NCBI GenBank assembly: GCA_032158125.1
Contig: JASKOT010000009.1
Span: 124,001-188,000, forward strand
Length of the DNA stretch: 64,000 nt
Direction of reading: 5' to 3'
Source of the DNA: Papiliotrema nemorosa
Taxonomy: Eukaryota; Basidiomycota; Tremellomycetes; Tremellales; Rhynchogastremaceae
The notes below the pieces were generated by a model that was not told the DNA's origin, ran no database searches, and was given only the letters and a program-made list of their open reading frames with translations. Both the position numbers and the translations under genes were made by a program. Of this stretch, positions 34,415-45,675 are shown in pieces. Within the stretch, counting starts at the first letter, position 1. Each line of letters begins with the position of its first letter.

Positions 34415-35418
34415 ATGATGCTCGACACCTTTTATATTGTTCGACACGGTCTGCGTCAGGATTGGGAAGATGGCAAGAGTACGAGCATAACAGGCCTCCC
34501 TCATGATCCTAAAGTGAGCTGATCGCGCGAAATCTTCTGATTGCGAGCTTTCGACAAGCGGACTGCGTCAAGCAAACGAATTAGCTCGATTTCTCGAATC
34601 CCTTCCAGATGATCAGAAACCTGAATTGATCATCTCGTCGCCCTTCTATCGCTGCATACAAACCGGACTCCCATCTGCAGGGATTCTGGGCCTGCCTGTA
34701 TGCTTAGATCATGGTCTGAGCGAGTGGTTCACTCACCCGGCTCCGGGTACTGGTACCCATCCACGTCCAGCGCCGGTGGGCGAGATATCGAAGATCCTGC
34801 CAGATTGTCGGTTCGAGGTGGAGTATGGTCCGACGTGTTACTCCTCGGTGGATGGAGAATCGGTAGACGAGTTACATCATCGGACACAGACGTTCCTCGA
34901 GAAGTTCATAAGCCGATGCTCGGAGAATCACCCTCGGGTCAAGAGAGTGCTGTTGGTCACTCATGCCGCTCTGGTGATCACCCTTGGGCAAGCGGTGAGT
35001 TTTGCCCCCCAAGCTAACTGATCGCGCAAGTTGACCGTATGCAGCTGGTCCAAGATCGTGCTGTCGCTATTAGTGCACCCACAGCTGCTCTCCACACCTA
35101 CACGGCAGTACCGGGGGACAAGTGGACGTGTTCGGGGTTTAGGGTGGATTATCTGTCCGAAGGAGAGGAGAAGACTTGGACGGTGAGTTGGCATCTTCTG
35201 CACAATGATCAGACACTCCTGAACTCATACAGTTTCCTTGGTATTGGGCGAACAGAGCCTTGCCTGATGGGACCTTTCGACTGGTAAGTGTATCACGACA
35301 TGCTTCGATTCGCAACCGATCAACTGATTTGCAGGATCATGGGCAAGGTCAACAGCAAGAAGGTGATTCTCCCTGTTGTGACCGGAGTCTTCGATCGTCG
35401 TATGTAGACTCTCCATAG
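34415..35418 (+). CDS. TFC7: Tfc7-like histidine phosphatase (TFIIIC tau55-type)
   Basis: Histidine-phosphatase-fold protein related to Tfc7, a TFIIIC subunit for RNA polymerase III transcription, and its paralog YNL108C. The start MMLDTFYIVRHG carries the catalytic RHG. It continues TGLPHDPK | LSTSGLRQANELARFLESL across the first intron, then ISSPFYRCIQT, GLSEWFTHPAPGTGTHP (EW motif) and LLVTHAALVITLGQA (second catalytic His). Later introns at about 34995-35043 and 35183-35231 lead to FPWYWANRALPDGTF, and the stop is at 35416-35418. The catalytic residues are kept, so it may be an active phosphatase. The Tfc7 versus stand-alone phosphatase distinction is not certain. Confidence 0.7.
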
Positions 35419-35580
35419 ATTCTCCTACATGTATGATGATTCCCCCTGGCCTTCTCATGCTTCGAAGTCCAATTTAACAAAGGATGAGGCTCGGCGTCGA
35501 CCAGCAGGCGTTTCTTATAACCGCGGTCCTTCCAACTCACCCATTTCCCTCATATACCTTCACACTCATCGTTACACTCC

Positions 35581-38011
35581 ATGGCCATCACCACAGCATC
35601 GGAGATCACCATCCCATTTCCTGCCCCTGTCACCCGTATACATCCCTACTCCCGCCCGACCTCACCTAAGCCCAGCGGCTCGACATCCGCAACCCGCTTA
35701 CCCACAAATTCGCAAGTCCGACTGAACCGTGTCCTAGCTCAGGTCGACCAACTACGGAAACTTGACAAAGAGTCTATAGACAAGAGGAGGGAGAAGAGAC
35801 ATGCATATAGAAATAAGGACAAGGAGGAGGAAAATGGCAAGGACGTCGCACAAGCGTGTGTCATCTGTCGAAAAGCAAAGACGAAGTGCTTGAATCTAAA
35901 CGGGGAGTCTTGCGCGAGGTGTAATATGGCTGGCGAGGTGTGTATATACCCTGCTCCGAAGAAGAGGGGCAGAAGGGTGGACACTAGGTGAGTGCTAGAG
36001 ATGCATGCAGCTGGGAAGCTGAAAGCAGTATGCAAGAAATGTTGCAACAGATCGAGGATGATATAACGACCATTCTCCTCGCTCAGCAAACTGGCGCAGA
36101 GGATGCACCGCCGGTCGTTGATCCATCGACCGAACAGGTCATCGAACCCAACGAACCTTCCACTCATACGGATATACAGAACCCCTTGGGCTTCCTGGCC
36201 AGTGCAGCGATAGACCAAGACAAGGAGACTCAGTCGGCACCGGGACCTTCGAAATATTGGAGTGGTGAGTGGGTCAGCTATAATTCAAGGCTGATGTCTA
36301 GGCATCTATGATGTCAAAACTGAGAGTGACTTCACCCAAGATCCAGTCTTGATGGGCCTCCTCACAGAGGACGACCTTACGCGGCTGGTCGCCATGTAGG
36401 ATCTCCACCAGAGTCTCCGCTTACTAGCAGATACTTTACCAATCTTCGACCGTTTTTCATGCACCTTGACCCCGTTGTCCACACACCATCATTCCTTCGT
36501 TTCAACTCACCTTTCCTCACCACGGCTATAGCGGCTCTCTCGGCAAGCTATGACACCCAATCCTCCCACATTTCCGCTCCGCTCATGTCACACGCACATC
36601 AGCTCGCGGCCCAGGCGTTTGCTGCCGGATACAAATCGCTTGAGATCGTACAGGCCTATCTGATGATATATCACTGGACAGCCCGTTTCCCGCCCTTCTG
36701 GTCGGAAGACAGGAGCTGGGCGTATCAGGTCAGCTGAGAGGTGCGACCCTAACGTGTGCTGATGTCAGGGACAAGCCATGAGATTGGCATGTGAGATCAG
36801 ATTGGATCTTCCGCCAAACAAGGACGTTCTGAATCACTACAAGCTGAACAGGCACTTTACCGAAGAAGAGAAAGACCGTCTATTGGCATGCAGAAAGAGG
36901 ACGTACCTATTGGTGTCCCTGTCGGAGATCGCGTGAGCGTTTCAAGTCTTGCCGAAGCTGAAATGAGTACTCACCGCAGAATGGCTTCTCAAAGCGGTCG
37001 AGCGGACACCACGTCGGGCCATCGTCTGTTGAGAGGTATCGTAATTGCCTCCTCCGCGCTGACGTACAGCTCCCACTCTGCCATTCCTGCCTCCAGGCGA
37101 CCCTACGAATGAGCGTTTCGCAGCAGGCGTGCACCTCACACATATCTTTGCTCGTGCTCTACATCACTGGCATAACTCTGAGAAAGAGACTGCAGAGAGA
37201 GGAGGTCGAGAGCAATTCATCCTCTCGTGGAAGCGCCAGCTGGAAGATTGGAAATCGGAACACAGCGAGCAAGGTGGGGTTCGCATCGAGATCAAAGCTT
37301 ACTGCAGATCGATGGCTTGATCTCTTTGGAACGAACAATCATATCATGCTCATCCTACTCGCTCTACGCATTCGAGGATCGCACCAGAGCACTCTGAACC
37401 TGCTGAAACAAATGAACGAGCTTGCAGTGTACTTCTTATCGAGTGTATTCCGGTGGTTCCAGCAAGAAAGCTTCTACGGTCCAGGCGGACTAGCCTATGC
37501 TCACGACTTTCTCGTCGTCAATATAGCGTAAGCCCGTGTTTCGAATATTACTGACGCTAGCTATGCCGCTGTTCTAGCTCACAAAGTGCGCCCACACGTG
37601 GGACATCGCTGATCCTAGCTCTCCTCTGGTCCGCAATCGTCCATTGGCGTGGACGCACAGCTGCATATCGGAAACGCCCTGACTATACTGGACCAAATGG
37701 TGAACGCTCGACCCAACATGTATGTTTTAGCAACACATCAAGATCAAACTGATATCCGGCGCAGAGTCGTCTCTACCGCTAGTTTGCTCGCGGCTCAAAT
37801 AAGAAGATTGACAAACACCGCAGATACGAATCTACCTCAGGTACCCACTCCTCTGGCTGACGCTATCGCCAATGCCGCGTTGAACCCGAACTACTCCTTC
37901 TTTGGACAAAGTCCAGCTGGACATTTCGATTTCGATTTTACGATGCCGACTTTGCCGCCATTTGACGAACATGACCCGTTTCTCGACTTTATGAATGGAC
38001 ACGACGTCTAA
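35581..38011 (+). CDS. Zn2Cys6 transcription factor with fungal TF MHR domain
   Basis: A long basic N-terminus (about 90 residues, RKLDKESIDKRREKRHAYR) precedes the zinc cluster QACVICRKAKTKCLNLNGESCARC and onward, ending YPAPKKRGRRVDTR. The six cysteines are canonical. A short helical linker (MQEMLQQIEDDITTILLAQQ) could dimerise. The MHR region shows YFTNLRPFFMHLDPVVHTPSFLR, AYLMIYHWTARFPPFWSEDRSWAYQGQAMRLACEIRLDL and RKRTYLLVSLSEIA. Introns at about 35990-36028, 36265-36300, 36397-36429 and later keep frame; the stop is TAA at 38009-38011. It sits beside a sugar transporter and a GH3 enzyme whose promoter has CGG repeats, so these are natural candidate targets. Confidence 0.85.
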
Positions 38012-38346
38012 TGTGGTTGAGTGATATTTAGCCGAGATAGTATTCGTCAGTGGCCCTTATACCAGTTACGTGCATTCATGTACCATCTTCTGCGTCTGTG
38101 CGACTTCATCAGCATCCAATCTCCTGGCTACATGGGCTGGGGACGCCACGCGAAGTATATGTTGTCGTCGGAAGCCCTAGAGTAGACTGCATTGCGAAGA
38201 GTGGCCCTAATGTGCAGGTACTCTGCGGTACGTATTTTGAACACTTTTTTTGCGTTTACGCCAAGACCGGTCATTGCATTGAGTCAGCCTACGGTGTTGT
38301 ATCGTACCATCCATGCAGTCATACTATGTCCAGTGTCCAAAGACCT
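38012..38346. other. Convergent intergenic region
   Basis: 335 bp between the stops of the MHR transcription factor and the sugar transporter. Nothing coding or structured is recognised. Confidence 0.4.
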
Positions 38347-40322
38347 TTAAACCCCTTCCTTCTTGACCTCGTCTTCCTGGATCGACTTGGCAAGCTTGAG
38401 ATCGTATTCTCCTCCAGCATCGTGAGCCATGGCGGCCTCTGCCTGCAGTCGTCTCTCCTCAGCCATAGCAGCCTCTTTGACATCCTCGTCGTCATACACC
38501 ACAGCTGCCTCCTCCACTGTGAGACCTCGTGTCTCTCTAATGAAGAAGAAGAACAAGGCGAGGTAGGTAGCTAAGACGGCCACGTAGACGAAATAGTATT
38601 TCCATCCGATGGCAGCGAGAGCGACGGGGTTGGCGAATTGGTTGAATGATTGAGCGCAGTTCTGCGACAAAAGCAAGAGAGCAGCAGATTTGGCTCGGAG
38701 AGATGTGGGCGAGATCTCGGGAGTGTAAAGCATGGGACTTTCAATGAGCATCATTTTTGCTGTCATGTCTGAGAAAGACTCACAGCGGGGTCATGGCGAG
38801 ACTGTAGAAGCCGGAGAAGACAAAGATGAACGGTACCATGGAAACTCCGGTCGGCTTGTTCTTTGTACCGTTATAAGCACCCGAAAGAGCGGTGATCAGG
38901 CAGAAGGAGGCGAGCATACCGCCATAAGCCAAGAGGAAAAGCTTTCGTCGACCCATTCGTTCGACCAAACTCGCGCCGAGGATGGCGGAGATCCAGTTGA
39001 AAATGGACAGACCACCGTTGATCCCGGCAGTTTGAGGTGGTTTGGTGATCCCGACAGTCTTGAGTACGGGAACGAGGAAGTACTGGACAACACCGTTGCC
39101 GGACCATTGAGTAGCCGTTCCGAGCATGATGATGATCAAAAATCGTCGAACGTTACCTCGTGTTGAGAAGAAGGCCAACCAAGACGAGTTATCGGCTAGT
39201 TTCTCAATCTCAACCGAGGCCCGAATCTCTCGCATCTCCATGAGAACCAAGGGGTCGTCCAATTGCCCATTGGCGCTTCTGTTCAGCGACAGAATAAGCG
39301 GTCCAGGCGGGACTCACTGGTACGTGGCGAGAATCTTATGTGCGTCGGCTTCTCGACCATTTCGAACAAGCCATCGAGGCGATTCCGGGACGAGCACAGC
39401 AGCGAGAAGGAGAATCGGACCAAGACCTTGGACCAATGTGGGGATCCGCCAGGACCATGAGCCACCTCCGGGTAGGTATACCATGGCAAAGGTCAACCAA
39501 GCTGCAAAGATGGAACCGATCTATCATTAGCGGGATCAGATAATACTACCGAGGACGAACGTAGTAAGTCGTGTTGAGGAAACTTCCCGCATGATGTCGC
39601 ATCCGAGGATGAGCGAGCTCTGGTACCATTGCACAAGCCGTGATCTCTGCTATGTCAGCTCGATGCGAAGCGGGAATTAGCGACACAGAACTTACGTGCA
39701 AAAGCGGTTCCGATACCGAGAAGTACCCGGGAGCCCATCAGAGTCCCAACGTTGTGAGCGAAACCTCCCACAAAGGCTCCAGCGATCATGAATACGGAGC
39801 CGATATACTAAGGTGTGAGTACAGGCTCTGCTACAAAGGTGCTCCGGCCCGCGGGGCAAATAGTGGCCACTTACGAGAGGAATCTTCCGACCAAATCGGT
39901 CAACCATATAAGCCACAACAAAGGTCGTGGGGATCTTTGGGCTTTCATGTCAGCCCATGAACGTGGCTATTTCCTCAATATCGCTCTACTTACAGGTAAT
40001 AAGTGGCAGCGATCAGTCCGAGACGCGTTCCTTTGGGATTGTTCTGAAAAATCGGTCAAACTTTGCCAAGATAGAGTTCGTCGATCGTGCAACTCACAAA
40101 ATCTTCCACCCATGCTGGAATAGCCTGCAAGCCATTAAGCAGACTTCCGTCGAATCCAAGGGCGAAGACACAGCAGTATAAGATGCAAATGTGGAAGAAG
40201 CCTGTGAAGGATTGAGCAAAATTCGATCAGAAACGCGAAAACAAACCTTTTCGAAGTCCTGCATCTTTGTACCACTTTGCAGCGGTATTATTGGGCAGCT
40301 CTGCGTAATTTTGGAAGCCCAT
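38347..40322 (-). CDS. MFS sugar-porter-family transporter (lactose/hexose-permease-like)
   Basis: Sugar-porter carrier. The start at 40322 gives MGFQNYAELPNNTAAKWYKDAGLRK, then helices with YMVDRFGRKIPL (loop 2-3 motif), LAWWLPRGP-like segments and VLVPESPRWLVRNGREADAHKILATY (PESPRWL signature). The second half has WSGNGVVQYFLVPVLKTVGI, FNWISAILGASLVERMGRRKLFLL, MLYTPEISPTSLRAKSAALLL, FANPVALAAIGWKYYFVYV and FFFIRETRGLTVEEAAVVYDD (C-terminal ETRG motif). The tail is a charged Ala/Glu-rich helix ending KKEGV. At least six introns. The order is that of lactose/hexose permeases, but the sugar is not readable. It diverges from a GH3 glucosidase over 658 bp, suggesting joint uptake and hydrolysis of a beta-glucoside. 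Confidence 0.85.
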
Positions 40323-40599
40323 GGTGCTCAGAATGGGTCAGATGAGGCGAGCGAGTGGGATGATGGGGAGATGAAGGGGCAAGAATGGGACTCCGAGGAA
40401 TTGACTATTTATGTGGCGAGAGCTAATTCTCTTCGCTCCTTTCGTTCTGGATTCCCCGCGGCTGTTTGGTGACCGCAAAGTAGCGGACGTTCGTTGCTGG
40501 CTTCGCGTCACTCAGCCTGGATGCATTATTGCTTAATATGTGGCGTACGAGGACGGGTCAAATTGCTACTCGGGACAGCCCCGAGCCGGCATAACTCGG

Positions 40600-40624
40600 T
40601 CCGACTCTTCGGACTATCGGACTA
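40600..40624. promoter_or_regulatory. CGG inverted repeat and TCGGACTA repeats, transporter/GH3 promoter
   Basis: TCCGA-CTCT-TCGGA (40600-40613) is a perfect inverted repeat. The 8-mer TCGGACTA occurs at 40609-40616 and 40617-40624, and again at 40853-40860, all within the 658-bp promoter shared by the sugar transporter and the GH3 gene. Zn2Cys6 factors typically bind paired CGG triplets, and three such factors lie within 15 kb. Function is inferred. Confidence 0.5.
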
Positions 40625-40874
40625 GACCGTTGAATTTCCACTTTGGGTAGATTTTTTGGATCCCCTCGGTAATCTTCGTTCTCGTAGCCCAAGCGCGGTG
40701 CGCCCTGCCTAGCGAAAATAACGTGTAAAGGCATGATCCCGCGATCCCGTTACGGTCTGTGTATGTTTTGTGCGAAATTTGTCATTAACCCGATGTTTTG
40801 TGGAAATAGAATGAGGGAAGCAGTTCCGCAACTCGCCTCATCGCTTTGCCGCTCGGACTATTGCTCTTACCATA

Positions 40875-40887
40875 CCGCCGATAGCGG
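40875..40887. promoter_or_regulatory. CCGC-N5-GCGG palindrome near the GH3 start
   Basis: CCGC-CGATA-GCGG is a perfect inverted repeat about 94 bp before the GH3 start codon and 15 bp after the third TCGGACTA copy. Opposed CGG triplets with a fixed spacer are the usual target of a zinc-cluster dimer. Confidence 0.45.
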
Positions 40888-40980
40888 CTCAGTCCTTTCC
40901 GGGAGCTGCTCGAGTAATTGTTTTGAAGATGAGACTACCCATCGACTTGTCCCACCGACTCTTCGCACTGTCTACTCAAC

Positions 40981-43933
40981 ATGGTGAACACCATCATTGA
41001 CCCAGAGTATGTCCTCGCTCACCTTTCGAGCGAGGAGAAGATTGCGTTGTTGAGTGGAGATGATATGTGGCATACGGTCCCAATACCTCGTCTTGGGGTT
41101 CCGAGAGTGCGGTGCAGCGATGGTCCGGTGAGTATCCAAGAAGACTCGGTGAGAGGCTGACTCGTAGAACGGGGTGAGAGGAACAGCGTGGACAGACGGT
41201 GCTCCAGCATCTTGCTTCCCAGCGGCTACCGGGCTGGGAGCGTCTTTCGACCTGGACTTCGTGTTCCGGGTGGGTCGAGCCCTAGGGGAAGAGTGCAGAG
41301 CTAGGGGTGTGCACTGCTTACTTGGACCTACAACCAATATCCAGCGACATCCCTGCGGCGGCAGAGGCTTCGAGAGCTACGGCGAAGGTGAGTCTCATCA
41401 AGCCGCGGGGCTGAGCGGCAGATCCTTTCTTCTCGGGAACCATGGCTCTCGCATGGATCGAGGGGGTGCAATCCAGCAAAGTCATGACGTGTGAGTGATT
41501 CACAATTCTGTCAAGCTGACATTGCAGGTCCCAAGCGTACGCCCTTCTTTCTTCGATGAGCCCCGACTGAATCTAACCAGATTTCGTTGGCAACGAGCAG
41601 GAGTTCTTGAGGAGGAGCAACAACAGCGTCATTGATGAGAGAACTCTTCACGAGGTCTACCTGGAACCTTTCCGCTTACAGGCAAAGGCAAATCCTTTTG
41701 TCTTTGTACGTGCTATACGTGTAATACGTGAGACGACACTAATGCCAGATGACCAGCTACAATCGAGTCCACGGGGTTCACGTCGCGGAGAATACCCATC
41801 TCTTACGGGACATCCTTCGACGGGACTTTGAGTTCAATGGGATGATCATGTCTGACTGGTCCGGTACCTACTCGTCGAGTGACGCCATCAAGGCGTCCTT
41901 GGATTTGGAGATGCCCGGGCCAAGTATGATGCGAGGGGTTTGCCTTGAGCGGGATATCGTAGGAGGCAAGTTGACTACGAAAGATCTGGACGAATGCGTT
42001 CTCAGGGTGAGTCTTTATCGTCTGCAACTCTGATATACAGGTCTTGCGATATGTGAAAGAGGCGCAGGACTCTGGAATTCCTTTCGAAGCCAAGGAAAAG
42101 TCGATCGACAGTCCGGCTGTGCGAGCATTACTCCGAGAAGCAGCGGCCGCCAGTGTTGTCCTCCTCAAGAATGATGCTCAAGTCCTGCCTATCAACGCCA
42201 TATCGGGCTCGAAGATCGCTGTCATCGGACCAAACGCTCGCGCGTCCTGCTATTCCGGGGGAGGCAGCGCCAGTCTCGCCCCCACGTATCTCGTTTCTCC
42301 CCTGGAGGCTATCACGAAAGCTGCGAAGGACCACGGCGCACAAGTGGAATATACGGTTGGAGTGGACAACAATCGATGGACTCCTCTTCTGACACCCTTC
42401 ATGTCGTACCCAGACTCGACCGGGGATGGCCCCGGTGTGCTCTGCGATTTCTATGACGTCGATCCGTGGAAGGTTCCAGGACAGAAGCCGATCTTTACAA
42501 AGACCAACAATAACGCCTTTACGTACTTTATCGATGGTGTTCCGACTTCCGTCCCAGTGAGAGGGTACATCTCGCTCAAGACAACATTCAAGCCAGACTA
42601 CACCGGCACATGGCTTCTTGGTTTGGGTGTTGCAGGGCAGGCCGACCTCTACGTCGATGGAGTGAAAGTCGTCGACAACTCTACCAATCAGGAAGCTGGA
42701 CTGCTCTTCGTGGGTCTCTTCCATATCTCCTAGCTGACATCAGTTCACCACTGGAGCAGAGGAACGTGTCGGAGAGATTGACGTGATCGCTGGAGAGTCC
42801 TACCAGATCGAGGTTCGCTTCTCCAACTTCAAGCAGCTGAACGCAATGTCTCCTTATGTGAGTAGAGAGCTATAATCAACGTTGACAGTAGTCTGGTAGA
42901 CGAGGTGGAATCAGAATAGGCGGTAGGCCAAAGTGGGACGTTTCAAAGGAGATATCGAAAGCCGTCCAGCTTTCAAAGTCGTCGGACAGTGAGTGTGAGC
43001 AAGTATCGCCGCTGATAGCAGTCACTATCGTGGTCATCGGTACCAATGCCGAGTGGGAATCAGAGTCATACGACCGAGACGACATCAAGCTTCCCGCCGG
43101 TACCGACGACCTGGTCCGAGCGATCCTTGCAGAAACCCCTAATGCCATCATCGTCAACCAATCTGGCATGCCGGTCGAGATGCCCTGGCTGGACTCGGCA
43201 TCCACGGTGGTTCAAGCATTCTTTGGCGGCAACGAAGTAGGGAACGGAATCGCCGATGTATTGTTTGGCAAGGTCAATCCATCTGGAAAACTGCCCGTCT
43301 CCTGGGGAAAGCGCCTGGAAGACTGGCCAAGTCACGGTAACTTCGGTCAGCAGATCAACACGGTCTATGAAGAAGGGATATTTGTCGGATACAAGTCGTT
43401 TGATCGAGGAAACAATCCGAAATCCGCCTTCCCTTTCGGCCACGGCCTGAGCTACACCACTTTTGAGTACTCGTACGCGTCGAATTACTTATGAGTTGAG
43501 TTCCGCTGATTGGCAGCAATCTCAGGGTCGTGAAGAGGGGAGATTACGGAGCCCAAACGACGTTCGAGGTGAAGAACACTGGTGATCGGGATGGATCAGA
43601 GGTTGCCCAGCTGTATATCCGCGATGTGAGACCCAGAGTTCAAAAGGCAGAGATTGAGCTGGTCGGATTTGCCAAGATTCCCCTCCAGCCTGGGGAGAGC
43701 AAGACGGTCACATTGAACATAGATGTGAGTCTCCATTGTTCAAAAGCCCAAGCTGACGGGCACAGCACAAGGCGTTCTCATACTATGATGTATCGAGAAA
43801 GTGCTGGGTTGCAGACAAGGGAGAGTACGAATTCAGGCTGGGTCCTTCTTCCACCGTAGTCTCAATCGCCAAGCCGTTCATGCTAGAGAGATCCTTTCAG
43901 TGGCTCGGACAACAACAGCCACAACTGTTATAG
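40981..43933 (+). CDS. GH3 beta-glucosidase with PA14 insert, no signal peptide
   Basis: Glycoside hydrolase family 3 enzyme, expected to release glucose from beta-glucosides. The start MVNTIIDPEYVLAHLSSEEKIALLSG lacks a signal peptide, so it is probably intracellular, working with the adjacent transporter. Motifs: GVPRVRCSDGPNGVRG, GLGASFDLDFVFRVGRALGEE, GRGFESYGEDPFL, EQEFLRRSNNSV, TSYNRVHGVHVAEN, and the nucleophile in MSDWSGTYSS. The second domain has VVLLKNDAQVLPI; a PA14-type insert carries TGTWLLGLGVAGQADLYVDG. Then FFGGNEVGNGIADVLFG and FPFGHGLSYTTF, and a fibronectin-III-like end (EVKNTGDRDGSEVAQLYI). About eight introns; stop TAG at 43931-43933. All landmark motifs are intact. Confidence 0.93.
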
Positions 43934-44400
43934 AAGATAGAGAAACGATGCATGACCGAGGTGAAGAAGATCCTCTGGACAGACGCGTCGAGAAGAAAAA
44001 GCCGTTTCAGATGAACGCGATTGATTTTGATGATCCTTCTTCATGCCGCTCTCAAAGCATTGCATCCTAAGCAGACATCCCAATCGTCTTGATCCAGTGT
44101 AAGGAACAATGGGCGAAAGGATGCTCATGCGTCCTTCGGCCAGGGGTCAAGCGATCGAAAGGGATCAGGGGTGCAATCGAGCTTTGCTCGGAATAACTGA
44201 CTCCCTCCCTTTGTGCGCAACGCGATGAGGCGTCACCTCAACCCACTATGGCCATGTTGGATATGCATTGTTCTCTTCTCTCATCCATTTCTTTCTGGTC
44301 TTCAGCACGGTTCAGAGCACTGCGCTCACTCACGCTCTTTTCGACGACGACTTGACGTTTCATTGTTCGATTTTTTGGTGTATATTCCCGCCTGGCGCGA
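43934..44400. other. Intergenic region upstream of the secreted protein gene
   Basis: 467 bp between GH3 and the next start. Frames here do not match any family, and no repeat is seen. Confidence 0.4.
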
Positions 44401-45577
44401 TGACTTTCTCGGCTATCTCCATTCTCGCCTTGACGGCTTTCATTGCTCCTTTCACATCCGCAGTCAATGTTTTGTACGAGCTGACTGATGCTCATGCTAC
44501 TGTGTGAGCTACCGAGCCCGTCCGACATGACAGCTAATAGTGCAGCTATTACGACTTGACAAACTCGTTATGCGGCGACGCGTCAAAGGGGGATCCTTTC
44601 CCCGCCAACTGGGCCGAAACGAGCGGTATCAATGCAGGCATCCCGTTCTGCCAGGGTCAAACAGCAAAGACACTGGATCAGCTGGGCACCAATCGGATTG
44701 TCGGTGAGATCGTCTCCACGGCATCAGACTTGAGCGCTGACCGAAGCTATGAACGGGAACATGGTCACTGGTGACCCTTCCAAGTGGTGCGGCAAAGAGT
44801 AAGGGCAATGTTCAGAGTGAGGCTTACTCTCAGAGTGCAAATCATACAGGCAGATGGAACACCTCTAGTCTTCGACGAAGGACCGCTGTTCATCTGGGAC
44901 GCATGTGCGGCCTGTTCCGGATCCCCTATCATTGACCTCTCAGGTGAGTCTTCCCTGCGCGGCCAAGGCTAACCGGATCAGCCAAGGCGTTCGTACAGTT
45001 GAAAGATGGCACTTGTTCCGGAAACAACCCTGGCGGCCTCAAAGTCCAGGTGCTCGACAATAACATTTGGCAACCCAATTCAGGTGGGGGAGGATCAAAC
45101 AATCCAAGTCCCAGTCCTCAACCGCAGCCATCTCCTCCGGTACCAGAACCCTCACCATCTCGCTCGTCGTCCTCGTCGTCCTCTTCCCCTTCACCTTCCT
45201 CGAGCACGGTAAAACCGTCCTCCGTCTCAAAGCACACGACGACCATTAACAAGAATGAGAATCGACCAACTTTCCAGGACAACAACAACGTGGTCAATAC
45301 CGCATCCTCCTCGCGTAGCCGAACGATAGCATCCCAAAGTGTGCAGGTATCCGAGGCTGTGGTGCAGGTACCTATCCCCACCGGTGTGACACGCAAATGC
45401 CAATACGGAGCCTGGCAATGTAATGGGCTGTCACTGGAAGTGTGCAACTATGTCGAGCTCTATAAGCTAGGTGAGTGTTGTCTATCGGTTGGGTGTTGAC
45501 GATCAGACTGGGAGAGGATAGCCATGTGTGATTCAGTGTGCGAAATCACGGAGTCTGGTTCCGTCGATTGCGAGTGA
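44401..45577 (+). CDS. Secreted double-psi beta-barrel protein with Cys-rich C-terminal module
   Basis: Signal peptide MTFSAISILALTAFIAPFTSA, then a barwin/expansin/cerato-platanin-like barrel: YYDLTNSLCGDAS, IPFCQGQTAKTLDQLG, IVAMNGNMV with a CGK pair (KWCGKEVQIIQADGTPLVF), and FIWDACAACSGSPIIDLS, with cysteines placed for disulfides. A low-complexity Pro/Ser linker of about 120 residues follows, then a small module CQYGAWQCNGLSLEVCN ending CDSVCEITESGSVDCE, like Cys-rich carbohydrate-binding modules in fungal wall proteins. Exon 1 is 44401-44503; four more short introns preserve frame, and the stop is at 45575-45577. The likely site is the cell wall or outside the cell. Activity cannot be read. 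Confidence 0.75.
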
Positions 45578-45675
45578 TCTACGGCTGTCTTGATGGATGG
45601 TCATACGTATCTTCAAACGGGCTGGAACGCTGGCCGTGCAGCCTTGCTTGATAAAGATGCATCTTGTATGTTCCA

